Source of the DNA: Isoetes taiwanensis
Lineage: Eukaryota; Streptophyta; Lycopodiopsida; Isoetales; Isoetaceae
DNA: 64,000 nucleotides
NCBI GenBank assembly: GCA_021234155.1
Contig: JAJEKV010000038.1
Span: forward strand, 8,132,278 to 8,196,277
Direction: 5' to 3'
Made by a program: the position numbers and the translations under genes
Notes under the pieces: generated by a model
Seen by the model: the letters and a program-made list of their open reading frames with translations, nothing else
What the model was told of the DNA's origin: nothing
Databases searched by the model: none
In this document: piece by piece, positions 35,236 through 46,348 of the stretch
Layout: each line of letters opens with the position of its first letter
Numbering within the stretch: position 1 is the stretch's first letter

Positions 35236-37450
35236 CATCATAAGAATAAGAATAAGAATAGTTTTTTATCGTCCACTGAGACCAATCGGCCTATGGGACC
35301 CAGAAGGAGCGCAACAAACTTATTACTGTCCGGGTTAAAAAACCCCCGCCCCGAAGGGTTTTCGAGGGAAAAACCGTGGCAGTAATAAGAATGCTGTCAA
35401 ACTGTACAAGTATACATCATCATGAAATAAATGTGTATGTACATGTCAAGTGCGTGCCCGAGGACATAGCTGATCTCGCATGTCCATGACCTCCTGAAGG
35501 TATGATCCTAGCACCCGTCACGGATGCGTGCTCAATGTCACATGTAGCGGTGACCGGGCCCGACCAACTCAAAGATAGCGTCGTCGGATTTGATCATATC
35601 TTTGGGCAACTTTGAAGGGTATGAGATTCATCCTCAATGACTCCCATTTGGCAAACATTGTGAGCCACGCCCCGACGCGGGCTCACCAATCCATCCGCCT
35701 GTCTCAATTCAAGATGATGTGCCCCCAATGCGAATGGAGGCAATGAGTCATTGTCTTTTCATGGGCAAGTGGATGCGCAGGTAGCATTGTGGACCTCGTT
35801 CTAATGTGGGATTTATGTGGCAATGGTAGTGTGTTGTCTTGACTGTTCAAGGGCGGCATCCCAAAGCTTGCCGATGAAGCAAGCGTCCAAGATATTGCCT
35901 CAAGCTATGGCGACTCGCCTCTGCTTGCACATGTATGCACTGTGTTCTCGCACATTCCATCTAGCCATCCATTGAGCTCTCTTTTCCTCCTCCAGTGCCT
36001 TGAGGCCGTGGGCCCCATTGCCATGATATAAGCTAGTTTTGGGAGGCGAGCATCGCCCATGTTGACCACCTACGAAAATAGACAATGTGGCGATCAAGGG
36101 GCCGCCCTCAAGAGGCAAGAATCCTGTTTTCCGCGAAAGAGAATTTGATATGGGACTGTGGACTTCACCCCTAGTGCTCGTACCAAGAAGGCTTTCTCGC
36201 TTTGCCCAAGTCATTCCAAGTAGCGAGGGATACCATTGGGCCCCATACTTCAACCCCCAGTAAAAAGGACAGGCTCCACTAAGACTTTGAACAGTGTGAC
36301 CGATGGGTCCAATCATACAACTCCGCTCTATGACTATTGTTTTGCATTGCATATAGTGCTTTCCAGCCCGTCAGAACTTCGTAGCCGTATGGATGTGTCC
36401 CGCTGCATAGTAGACGGAAACTCCACTCCCAAATATTTGTATGCGGATGCTACTTCCACATTCCGCCCCTGTAATCGGAAGGAGGGGATCCCGGCCGTCG
36501 TGGAAGATGATATGAAAACCACCTTAGTCTTGGCCAAGTTGACGCCGCATATCGGCCGCTTGACAAAATGTGTCCGTGGCATCGAGATGTCGTTGCATGT
36601 CCGCTGGTGTGTAAGTTAGGAGGTCCACATCATCAAAGATATATTAACCGCTTGATGATCCGGTAGAGAAGGTGAGCCCCGCCCCATTATCGCCAAGCCG
36701 CCTCTCCAATTGATCAATGTAAAGCCCAAACAATGTTGGAGAGAGAGGGCATCCCCCGGCGAACCCCGATCACGCTATCAAATGGTTGGCTTGTCGGCCG
36801 CGAACCCGACGGCAGCATCTTTCATAAAGCCTGCATTAATCGCGATTCTCGCAAATCTCTGGGGAACCCCAAACCGCCGATAATCTTGCCCATAGTTTTT
36901 CCCCGAGGGTACGGTGTCAAATGCCTTTGCAAAATCCACGGCAACAATATAGATCGGCCGGTTCTCGCTGCCTTCAACCGAGAGCTTTTCGTGAATGTGA
37001 AGATGTGGTCAATGGTTGAGTGTCCGGTCCTGGAATCCTCGCATTTGGGTGAGGGCCTGTTTTGATCTCAAGGCGACCTCGCCTCGACCCATCAATCGCC
37101 GCTCGAGAATCCCAAAGCAGTCAAATTTTGCAAACACCGAAGATCCCGACCATGATTGTTGGAGTGGTGAATTGGGCGGTCGCGGGTCACCGCCTTATAG
37201 ATGGGAACAACTCGCTATTGGTCCTTTGCATCCGGAAGCCTTCTCGTAATGCCTTGTTGAACAAGGCCAAGATCGGTATTATGGACGGCCCCGCCCCACT
37301 TAAGCAATTACGCGCATGCCATCCTGTGTCGGGGCTTTCCCATTGGCAAGGCGCTGTAAGCCTTGTTCCACGTCCGAATCTGTGATTTCCAGCACTGGGC
37401 CTTCTTGCAGGGGTAATGCTGCATGTGCACCCTGAGGGTCGTATAGCTGT
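35236..37450 (-). mobile_element. Degraded non-L1 LINE (reverse transcriptase), minus strand
   Basis: Minus-strand reverse transcriptase in several frames. In order from the right: IYIVAVDFAKAFDTVP (~36910-36955), GCPLSPTLFGLYIDQLERRL (~36700-36755), IFDDVDLLTYTPADMQRHLDA (active-site box with FDD instead of the usual Y-x-DD, ~36590-36640), VNLAKTKVVF (~36520-36545) and YKYLGVEFP (~36420-36445). A C-terminal stretch with YGAQWYPSLLG reaches ~35900. This pattern is unlike the L1 ORF2 above and closer to RTE/CR1-like LINEs known from algae and early-diverging plants; the clade needs a tree. The left end (3' end of the element) has a short TAAGAA repeat at 35241-35260, consistent with the microsatellite tails of such LINEs. 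GC content is higher than the surroundings, and stops and frameshifts are frequent, so it is dead. Confidence 0.7.
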
Positions 37451-38254
37451 TGCAAGTATTGCCTAATGTCCAGATACGTTGGTTCCCTTTTCTCTAGAAA
37501 GAATGCGCGGTATGTAGCCAGTTCAACTCTCTTCAGAGTGGTATAATCTTTGATATTTTCATCTGTAAAATAAATTTGTAGTAACCAGGAGAAAGATCAA
37601 GTACATGGTAAATAACTTATGCCTTGTTGTGTGGCTCCAGAGATTTGTTGTACCTCCAGATCTGCTGATGTTCAAAATTTGATTATTCATTCAGAGTTTG
37701 ATCTCTCGGATACATCTCAATATTTGGCTCTTACCATAATCATGAGATGCATCATGCATTTTTACATTCCTTAAATCCATTGATACAACTCTGCTTCATG
37801 GCATTTGCCAAATTTACATTGCTAAACTATAGGTGAAACTTAAGAGAATATACAACAAATGTGAAATTGGGTTGAAACTTGCTTCTGGAAAGCACTAACT
37901 TCTGCAATAATACCCCATCCAAGGTCAAAATTATGCATGGTGATCTCTGAGGCTATATTTGAACAAAGCCAAAAATTGTCAACTTTTCTTTGCAAAAAAC
38001 CTTCATGCCCATATGCTGCATCTATGTCCAGATTCTACACCTAGTTTCTACATCTCTGGCGATACTAAAAACTGAAAGATAACTTGTCATTTTTGTTGCA
38101 AAGTCTTGTGATAGAAAATAAAATCTATGCAATGTTAAAGAACATATCTAATGTTTAACCAATGCTAGGTAGCAGTTACTGTGTAGTTATAATTCTTAGG
38201 GAATGGTTTAAGGATAATTCAAAATGGTTTTAAGGACAATTCATTAAAGGGAAT
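37451..38254. other. Unassigned intergenic DNA
   Basis: AT-rich, no recognisable feature. Confidence 0.35.
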
Positions 38255-38914
38255 GGTCCACAGAGTCCAATTGGCCTATGGGGCCCAAACGGAGAGAGCA
38301 GCAAGCGTATTACTGCCAGAATTAAAAAACCCCTGCCTCAAAGGTTTTTCGAGTGAAAAACTCTAATAGTAATAAGTATGCTGGTAGACTATACAGTCGT
38401 ATAGAACAATTCAATACTGCCTTGGAGGACAGAGCTGGGTCCATGCAACTATAACCTCATGAGTAGTAATGGTGACCAGCGCTGCTGGGCATAAGTTCGG
38501 AGCCTGTAAATGTTTTACTCGCAATGAGAAAAACTTGTTAATAATCGAACCAGGTGACTGTTCCATGCGCTTGTGAACCCATATTTTGTAATAACATATA
38601 TCTAATGCTCGGAGGTTCACACTGACAATATCATCAATCAGAGTTGTATATGATATAAACCAATGCATACGAGATAAACCAATTGGGTTTCAAATGTGGT
38701 GATTAGATCAGGGTGTCAACAATCATAAATTTTATTATAGTAGATGATACAAACCAAAGTTGTAAACAATATGTGGGATAGTATTTGTTGTCTTAAAAGT
38801 TCTAACAATGGTTCTGTGCAACTCTATGCTATGTGTCTTGTCCCTTTGGTGTTTTTTAAATGGCTTGATTCCATTAACTTAAAAATATGATAATTAATAG
38901 ATAGGCTTGTCATT

Positions 38915-39889
38915 CATCACAGCAGTAGTATACAATGTTTTGAAGAATAGAGAGGGGTAGCCGACCATAGGAACAATATCGGACTACCCCGTAAAAAGAA
39001 ATGTGCACAGGCAATATAGAAGGGTAATGGCGACAACTTCTCACCGGGATAAAAAAACCCCGCCCTTTCGGGTTTTCGAGGAAAACCCTAATGAGAAATG
39101 GTCGCCAACAACCTTGAATGTGTTGCCTGGAAAACCGAAGGAGATGGATTGATGGCTTAACGTAAATATAGCAGACCCCCATAAGACGGTAGAATCCCCG
39201 AATGTGTTGCCTTGGAGAGTGAAAAGGTGGGTTGATGGCGAACACAAATATAGCAGACCCCGTACTTGTAGGAAACCCGCAAAGAACTCAAATGAACCCA
39301 AAAATACCCGTGAATGGTTAGAAAAACTACCATGCATGGCGGGACAAGGCAAAGCCGCACAATAAAACCCCGCAAAGAAGAGCAAATTAGAAACATAAAA
39401 AGCAGCACTCAAAAAGGTGGAGAAGCATCACCCAGCGGGTGAAAAACAATTATGGGTCACCCTCAAGGTGGAAATAAATAGCATCACCCTCAAGGTGGAA
39501 ATAAATAGCATCACTCTCAAGGTGGAAATAAATAGCATCACCCTCAAGGTGGAAATAAATAGCATCACCAACAGGTGGAGATAGCATCACCTGAAAGGTG
39601 GAGAAAGCATCACCCAACGGGTGGAAAATAACATATGAAAAAATGACATGATAGTGATGCAAAAACATAATTATAGTAAATGCAAAGTGAACAACAACAA
39701 AAGTGCAAGGCCTAAAAACACAAATGAAACAGACGCGTCCCCACTGAGCAGGGCGGGAAGGGAGGGAAGCTACGAGAAGGAAGGAAGCTGCTGTGAGAAG
39801 ACGCCGATAACCGAGCCAAAACGGAAATGGCCTAATATAGGCGCTCGTCCCTTCCCAGAATGGCGATCCGATGGCTCGGATCGATGGGA
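38915..39889 (-). mobile_element. ~1-kb non-autonomous retroelement inserted in copy C
   Basis: Absent from the homologous place in copies A and B. Read on the minus strand, it begins near GATCCGAGCCATCGGATCG and continues through a short-repeat block. About 120 bp before its end it carries CCTCGAAAACCCGAAAGGGC followed by GGGGTTTTTTTATCCCGG, the same hairpin motif found near the 3' end of the LINE family at 35265, 38320 and 21750. No reverse transcriptase is present. I infer a non-autonomous element mobilised through a borrowed LINE 3' end. Within it a ~90-bp unit (GCAACACATTC ... GGTCTGCTATATTT) is repeated. Confidence 0.5.
39424..39640. repeat. Minisatellite of ~27-bp hairpin units
   Basis: About seven units of GCATCACCCTCAAGGTGG plus AAATAAATA or a shorter spacer. 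Every unit holds a small inverted repeat, CACC...GGTG. The four central units are 27 bp, so the minus strand reads a repeated 9-residue peptide (GDAIYFHLE). There is no reason to think it is translated. Confidence 0.8.
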
Positions 39890-40010
39890 TTACCTTGATC
39901 TATGCAATTTGGGTTGAGGTTTTGCTTGTAAGGCTACCTTGGGGATAGACATAGATTTTAAACATGGTGATTAGATTTTAGGTAGTTGAAATGCGGCTCA
40001 CCAATTCAAC

Positions 40011-40430
40011 GACCCAGACTGAGAAGTAACCAGCATTATGTGGCATGAGCAAGGGGCTTGGGTGTTGTCAATCCACGTGAGGAATTAAGTGTAGCTATGG
40101 CCGGATTCACTACTAATGCATTTCGATCGGACTTTGTTTTCCTTGTGGATTTCAAGATAGAGGTAGAAAAATAGGCCTTTTTTAGGGGTGATTAAGTTTG
40201 CACAATACGTTTCGTATTGCGGGAGGGTATCCTTGCAATGGTTCGGACTATGCTTATTGTGGGGTATTGTATTCCAAATCATATCTTGAAACCACTTTGA
40301 GGTGCTTAGCGAAGTTTCTATTTAAGAGTGATTTTTGCTAGTTTGTAGGGTTTGTTTTGGTACTTGTAGGAAGAAAGAAATAGATCTCGCCAATTTTGGC
40401 AAGTTTATGTGGCAGCGTCTTTTTGATCCT
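40011..40430. other. Unassigned DNA
   Basis: No recognisable feature between copy C and the LINE fragment. Confidence 0.35.
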
Positions 40431-40539
40431 AGCAGTTTTCTATGCAGGGCAACGATGGAGGCGGTGCTTCACCACAACACTACTTGCGCACCCATTTGCC
40501 CATGAAGAATCATAGACCGATAGTTTCCATTTGCGCGGG

Positions 40540-40780
40540 TACGCATCGTCTCCGCATTGAGATGGGCCGATGGACTTGGGAGGCACGTGAGGACATGGTC
40601 TATCCCTGTTGCCAATAGGGCGCCATTGAGGATGAATGTCACGCCCTTCAGACCTGCACATCATTCAACCATATCCAGGCACAGTATGTTCAATGAGTTA
40701 TGCCTGACCATCCACTGCATGTGCTGTGGAACACGGCCTCTGCAAGCTTGTTGGGATCATCTTATGTAATAATGTTTTTG
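40540..40780 (+). mobile_element. C-terminal fragment of a LINE ORF
   Basis: The plus strand reads RLRIEMGRWTWEAREDM, then PCC and GAIEDECHALQTCTSF, interrupted by two stops. This matches the C-terminal Cys/His motif (C-x2-C...E-D-E-x-H...C) of non-L1 LINE proteins. A short dead fragment, possibly from the same clade as the LINE at 35236. Confidence 0.5.
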
Positions 40781-42005
40781 TGTGTGTCATCCATGGAACC
40801 CTAAAAGTTTGGACAGTCAGGATTTAAGTACAAGTGAAAACTTCTCTGGGACCTATCTCTGGGCACTGAATTCCGGAAGGCTCCTTCACGTTTGAGCTTG
40901 CATGAGCTCAGTCTTTGTGGAAGAAGCTAACATAGCCGAATTTGATAGCTAAAAGATTCGGCAGCCAGTGCCTTGCCGATTTGCTTTCCTACTGGCGGAG
41001 GCTATGGCACATGACCGGAATCAAGACACAAGAAGGAAAGGTAATATTTGCATAGTTTTTTACACATGATTTTCACTTTTGTTTGGAATCGAAGAGCCCC
41101 GCATTGCTCCAAATGGTGGCTTGGTCTTGTTCGAATTGTTGAAGACTAAAATTCTGTCGCCAGAATATCCTTTTTTAGCACGCCAGCCCAACCAAGCCTA
41201 CAGCCTTTCTTGCAATTCTAAGCTATCCACCTAGCACTTCCACCTAAGCAAAATATGATATGGCAATATTATAGCCATTGGATTTTAGATTTTCGCATCC
41301 TACGGTTATGAAAATTAGAAACTCACCAAAATTTTGACATGGAGATGCCGAAGGACGTAGGATTGTTGTGCTTGGCTTCCTTCCATGATTTCTTCCACAA
41401 ACAATAATCTCTTCCTATCTCTCTGGCTTGTTTCAACCTTTTCCGGCTTCTTCCGACCTCTTCCTGACCTCTTCTTCTCCGACCATCACAATCTGATAAT
41501 CTTATTTTATGAAAATCTTCAGCTTTCATTCGTTTCTTTCAATTCCTATCGTCATTTTTTTATGGATTTTATATAAGGAGAACTCAATTTTGCATCTCGT
41601 CCATTGTCTCTCGGTTTGTTGGGTTCATGGCTGCCAGTCTCTGAAAAATGTTAAAATGTATGGCTCCCTTAGTTGGGATCATGCCAGCCGTTTTGCTTAA
41701 CAAGTTCAAAGCATTTGACGGCAGAGTTTTATTACATGCTACTCTTTTCTACCAGACATAGCAAAGATTCTTATGCTATGCATTCCCCTTTCTTGTAGTG
41801 GCCAATGTAGTGTTCACAATACTCTGCTTTATCAAATTCCATTCTGAGAGCCCGACATCCCATTTCTTCAAGATTCATTTCGGCTGATTTGGTATGTTAT
41901 CAAGTCTGTCTGGGAGCTCTTCAAGATTTATTCTTCCCTTTCTTAAGCTCATGTGTGAAACCTATTGTCCTAATATTATTCTCTAGCATGCAATTTCTTT
42001 TCCTA
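40781..42005. other. Unassigned intergenic DNA
   Basis: AT-rich; a pyrimidine-rich stretch near 41430-41490 is the only compositional feature. No gene recognised. Confidence 0.35.
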
Positions 42006-42235
42006 ACAATTTTGGGCAACCATTAGTAATAAGGCTTGTATGTGCACCGTAAATAAGTTCAGCTAAGATCCTATGTTAAAGAGACCACAGCAAGCAGTTT
42101 GGTAACTAACAATTTTGGGCAACCATTAGTAATAAGGCTTGTATGTGCAGCATAAATAAGTTCAGCTAAGATCCTACGTTAAACAGACCACAGCGAGCAG
42201 TCTGGTGCCTAACAATTTTGGGCAACCATTAGTAA
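42006..42235. repeat. ~102-bp tandem repeat at the left edge of duplication B
   Basis: The unit CAATTTTGGGCAACCATTAG...AGTAATAAGGCTTGTATGTGCA...CAGACCACAGC is present at ~42006-42107 and ~42108-42208. A third copy is cut after AGTAAT, exactly where sequence of the duplication begins. Confidence 0.8.
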
Positions 42236-44969
42236 TGGCGCTAATAATTTATCTTCATCCAATATGCCATGTACTTCGATACCATTCAATGGTCTGGGAT
42301 GTGCAAAATGGGCTAGCAATATATGCGGGGGCTAACCCTATGATTTAGAAAAGGTGAACAGGTAATGTATGGTTCATTGCCAACAAAATCAATCAGAAAA
42401 GAAGATCATCATTCCATTTGGGCCGCATCAAGATAACCAAGAAAGCCAATTACTTGCCAATAAATTGAGTATCTAGTGCTGTTCAAAGACAAACCTATTT
42501 GGGAAAGCCCACTACGAATGCACGGGTGACTGACTCTCAATCTTCCCTTGACAGATGGATCCATGGTATTTGAATGCTCCGTCTTAATTCATAAAAATTC
42601 CTATGATTAAACTTGAATATTAGAGCAAAGAGTATTCCACAACAAAATCAAAATCTACTAGTTACCCTCATCGACTTTTGTGTTATGGACCCGATGAGAG
42701 CTGTTAGGGCATCTGGGCTACTTCTCGAAAGGCATGGTTGCGCAAAGTGCCCTTGTTCCATTCCATAATTGAGATGCACACTAATATCATATGTTCAACC
42801 CATAATCTCTTGAAGTTGATTGGATGTTGTTTTGAATGAGACAATAGGATCCTTGTTTTAGAGTATATGGAAAGGAACAGCTTGTATAGCATGATATCCA
42901 TAGTTACATAGAGAATTGCAAAGCTTGCTTGAACTAGCTTATTACTATTCAGGAATGTCTAATGGCTTATTCAACCAACAATGCAAGTCCAATGGAATTG
43001 ATGCATCAATTTGTATAGACATGTGCTGGGCTTCTTGGACGTCTATACAAATCTCCGACTGCAATTTTCTTGGACATCTAGCTTAGCATCCTAATGCAAA
43101 TCATGGAGGCCTCATGCACATGCTCAAAACAGAAGCGTATGAATGAAAAAGCAAATTTACCTCCTGAGTGATCTGCAGAAAGAGAAAGCATATATTCCAT
43201 TTATCTTAATAACAGAACGTATCAATATTTATATTTATATATATTGGAATGATTCAGCTAAAGCTTAGAAATCTGCAAAAGAAAGTGGATATTCAATGTA
43301 CAAAAGTGCGATGGCAACCATAAAGGCAAAAACATGTAGATAATTAACTTTTTTAAGTTTTCCAACTCGCTTATTTAGGCAAGCAAGAGGCACTTGTTAG
43401 ACCTCTATCAATTTAAGTATTGATACAATAGCTAACAGGAGGAGTAAGGGAGAACATGTATTACTAAAGCCTACAAATATAAAGACACAGTCTGCTATAC
43501 ATTTAGCGTGCTCCTCTATGAGCTACTGCCTAGTAATGATACATCACATAGATTCGAACTGGCCCCATGAGCATACATGTGAATACTGAGAATGGAACTG
43601 TAGCAAAGCCGGAGACAGCAAATAATACTACTGGATGATCTCAACAAGTCTAATTACATTGCTGTAAGAGCAATTAAGAAGACAGATAATTCTCTATAAT
43701 CTATTTGCTTGGAGACACATATAAAATTCTCAGTCTGCAATTTCTAGACAGCTAGAAGAGCATCCTAATGCAAATCATGGGATCTCATTGATGGCGTGAA
43801 AATGAGAAAGGGAATGTGCCTCCTCAGTCAAAAGATAGCAAATTTGTACCATTGTAGAACACATCACATTTGCAAGCTCGTTCAAAACCAATACCCCGCA
43901 TGTAATTAATCATATTCATTACAGGTAGATATTATTCTAATAAGTGGAATAACCTTAGATGCAAGCAATATCACAAACAGAACCTTCTTGTGGTTTATCT
44001 TGCATAATTTTGAAATGGATATTTTCTGCAGAGTGTGAAAGTGAACCAACTCTAACGTGCTAATAATTTACCCAACATTTTCAAGGCTGGACAGAAAAGC
44101 CTGGACTGCTGCATTACGAGATGAAGATACTCTTCCATTAGGATCTAAGGCCAGCATATCTAAAGCACTACAGCACTTGATGCACTAATACTATGTCAAC
44201 TACTCTATAGTCCAACCCATTTGGAAAGGGCAGGAATACGCAAAGCTGACCACCAGCTTTCTTCCCATCTTTAAACAGTAACTCTTCAATAAGACACCAT
44301 CTGAAGACTTCTCCCTGAATACAACTTCCTTGTTGCTCAGATATTGATATCGCCCATCAGATGACAAGACCAAATGATCATGCGGGGGCTAACCCTATGA
44401 TTTAGAAAAGGTGAACAGGTAATGTATGGTTCATTGCCAACAAAATCAATCAGAAGAGAAGATCATCATTCCATTTGGGCCGCATCAAGATAACCAAGAA
44501 AGCCAATTACTTGCCAATAAATTGAGTATCTAGTGCTGTTCAAAGACAAACCTATTTGGGAAAGCCCACTACTGAATGAGCGGGTGACTGACTCTCAATC
44601 TGCCCTTGACAGATGGATCCATGGTATCTGTATGCTCCGTCTTAATTCATAAAAATTCCTATGATTAAACTTGAATATTAGAGCAAAGAGTATTCCACAA
44701 CAAAATCAAAATCTACTAGTTACCCTCATCGACTTTTGTGTTATGGACCCGATGAGAGCTGTTCGGGCGTCTGGGCTACTTCTCGAAAGGCATGGTTGCG
44801 CAAAGTGCCCTTGTTCCATTCCATAATTGAGATGCACACTAATATCATATGTTCAACCCATAATCTCTTGAAGTTGATTGGATGTTGTTTTGAATGAGAC
44901 AATAGGATCCTTGTTTTAGAGTATATGGAAAGGAACAGCTTGTATAGCATGATATCCATAGTTACATAG

Positions 44970-45089
44970 TGATGTCCCAGGATAGATACCATGATATATC
45001 CTGAAGGATAGTTACATAGTGAGAATTGACTATGGCTTGTGCCATGTTGAACTCAGCATGCACAGTCATCATCATACTCTAACACATAG
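44970..45089. other. 120-bp segment present only in B2
   Basis: Copies A and B1 read GTTACATAG-AGAATTGC. B2 has 120 extra bases between two ACATAG strings (44964-44969 and 45084-45089). It is either an insertion with a 6-bp duplication or an ancestral segment lost elsewhere between ACATAG repeats. Confidence 0.6.
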
Positions 45090-46348
45090 AGAATTGCAAA
45101 GCTTGCTTGAACTAGCTTATTACTATTCAGGAATGTCTAATGGCTTATTCAACCAACAATGCAAGTCCAATGGAATTGATACATCAATTTGTATAGACAT
45201 GTGCTGGGCTTCTTGGACGTCTATACAAATCTCCGACTGCAATTTTCTTGGACATCTAGCTTAGCATCCTAATGCAAATCATGGAGGCCTCATGCACATG
45301 CTCAAAACAGAAGCGTATGAATGAAAAAGCAAATTTACCTCCTGAGTGATCTGCAGAAAGAGAAAGCGAAATTTGAGAGCATGGTAGACCTGAATCCTCC
45401 TACCAATATAGATGTTCTGAATTAAGGCAAGAGCTGTGACATAATCAAGCATGCAATATGACGACAATAGAAAAATGGATACATGACAATGCTAAGCTAC
45501 TTTTAACTTAAAAGTAAATGGAATAAGCAACATTTACATTCACAGATTGTTCACCTATTTACTGCGTGGATCAGAATTATGCTGAATGATTGACTATCTA
45601 AAGGGTAGAGATTTTTGGAAGTTCTGTAAGACTATGCATTGGTTGTGATTACTGTGAGGGCATCCAGCTATACAGAGCTCTATCAGACCATTGTACGCCT
45701 GCATTCTCAGAATGGCATAAGAAACTTCGAAGGTAGCATGTTCACCTGTGTGAAAAACAATTGTCAAAGCTGTTTATAAGAAATGCAAGGGTACACTTTC
45801 CTTTCTTTGCTGCCATCATAACTGAACTATCTTGCAGATTATATTATTCACAACCATCATGTAAATGTGATGCCCTACTGAACCAAGCTAGACATTTAAG
45901 CATAGTGTCTGCAAGAACTTCAACTTCTGCAGCCATTCAAACTCTTCCAACCTCTAAAGTGAAACAAAATGTCTGATCCCTTCTCAAAGAAGCATTTGTC
46001 TTAAATTTGTACATAAACATAGAGAGGACCCTAGATCATCTGCAAAAACCCATTGGAACAATGTCACTTTAAGGCCATCCTTTATGTTCTGGTTTGCAAA
46101 GGCAGAGAAGAACAAACCATTAGCTCTTGTAAAATGTAGGCAACGCATGCACTATTTGCAGCACTACCTCTGTAATGCAAATCGAACATACCCTTAGAAC
46201 AAATAGCCTCAGAATGCAGGAAGCTCTGAATGGGCGTTTGTGCAAAAGTGCTAAAAATCCACCATGTCCACGGCAATGTAAATTCTAATATGACCTAAAA
46301 TTCAATATCCCACATTCCTAATAAACTGTATTTTTATGCATATAAAAG

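Larger units (their letters stand above)
38255..40010. repeat. Copy C: third, diverged partial copy of the duplicated region
   Basis: 38255-38890 and 39890-40010 correspond to 21674-22970 of copy A (minus-strand LINE 3' end, then the GGCTTGATTCCATTAAC and GGTAGTTGAAATGCGGC stretches). Copy C lacks ~500 bp present in A (about 22065-22555) and is visibly more diverged than B is from A. It is split by a ~1-kb insertion at 38915-39889. Confidence 0.7.

Noticed and set aside
39450-39668. Repeat protein with GDAIYFHLE units
   Set aside because: The 9-residue periodicity follows from a 27-bp DNA minisatellite inside a retroelement; there is no start context or flanking domain.
41385-41576. Ser/Phe-rich frame as a secreted peptide gene
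   Set aside because: It is a low-complexity pyrimidine-rich stretch without a convincing signal peptide, promoter or conservation.
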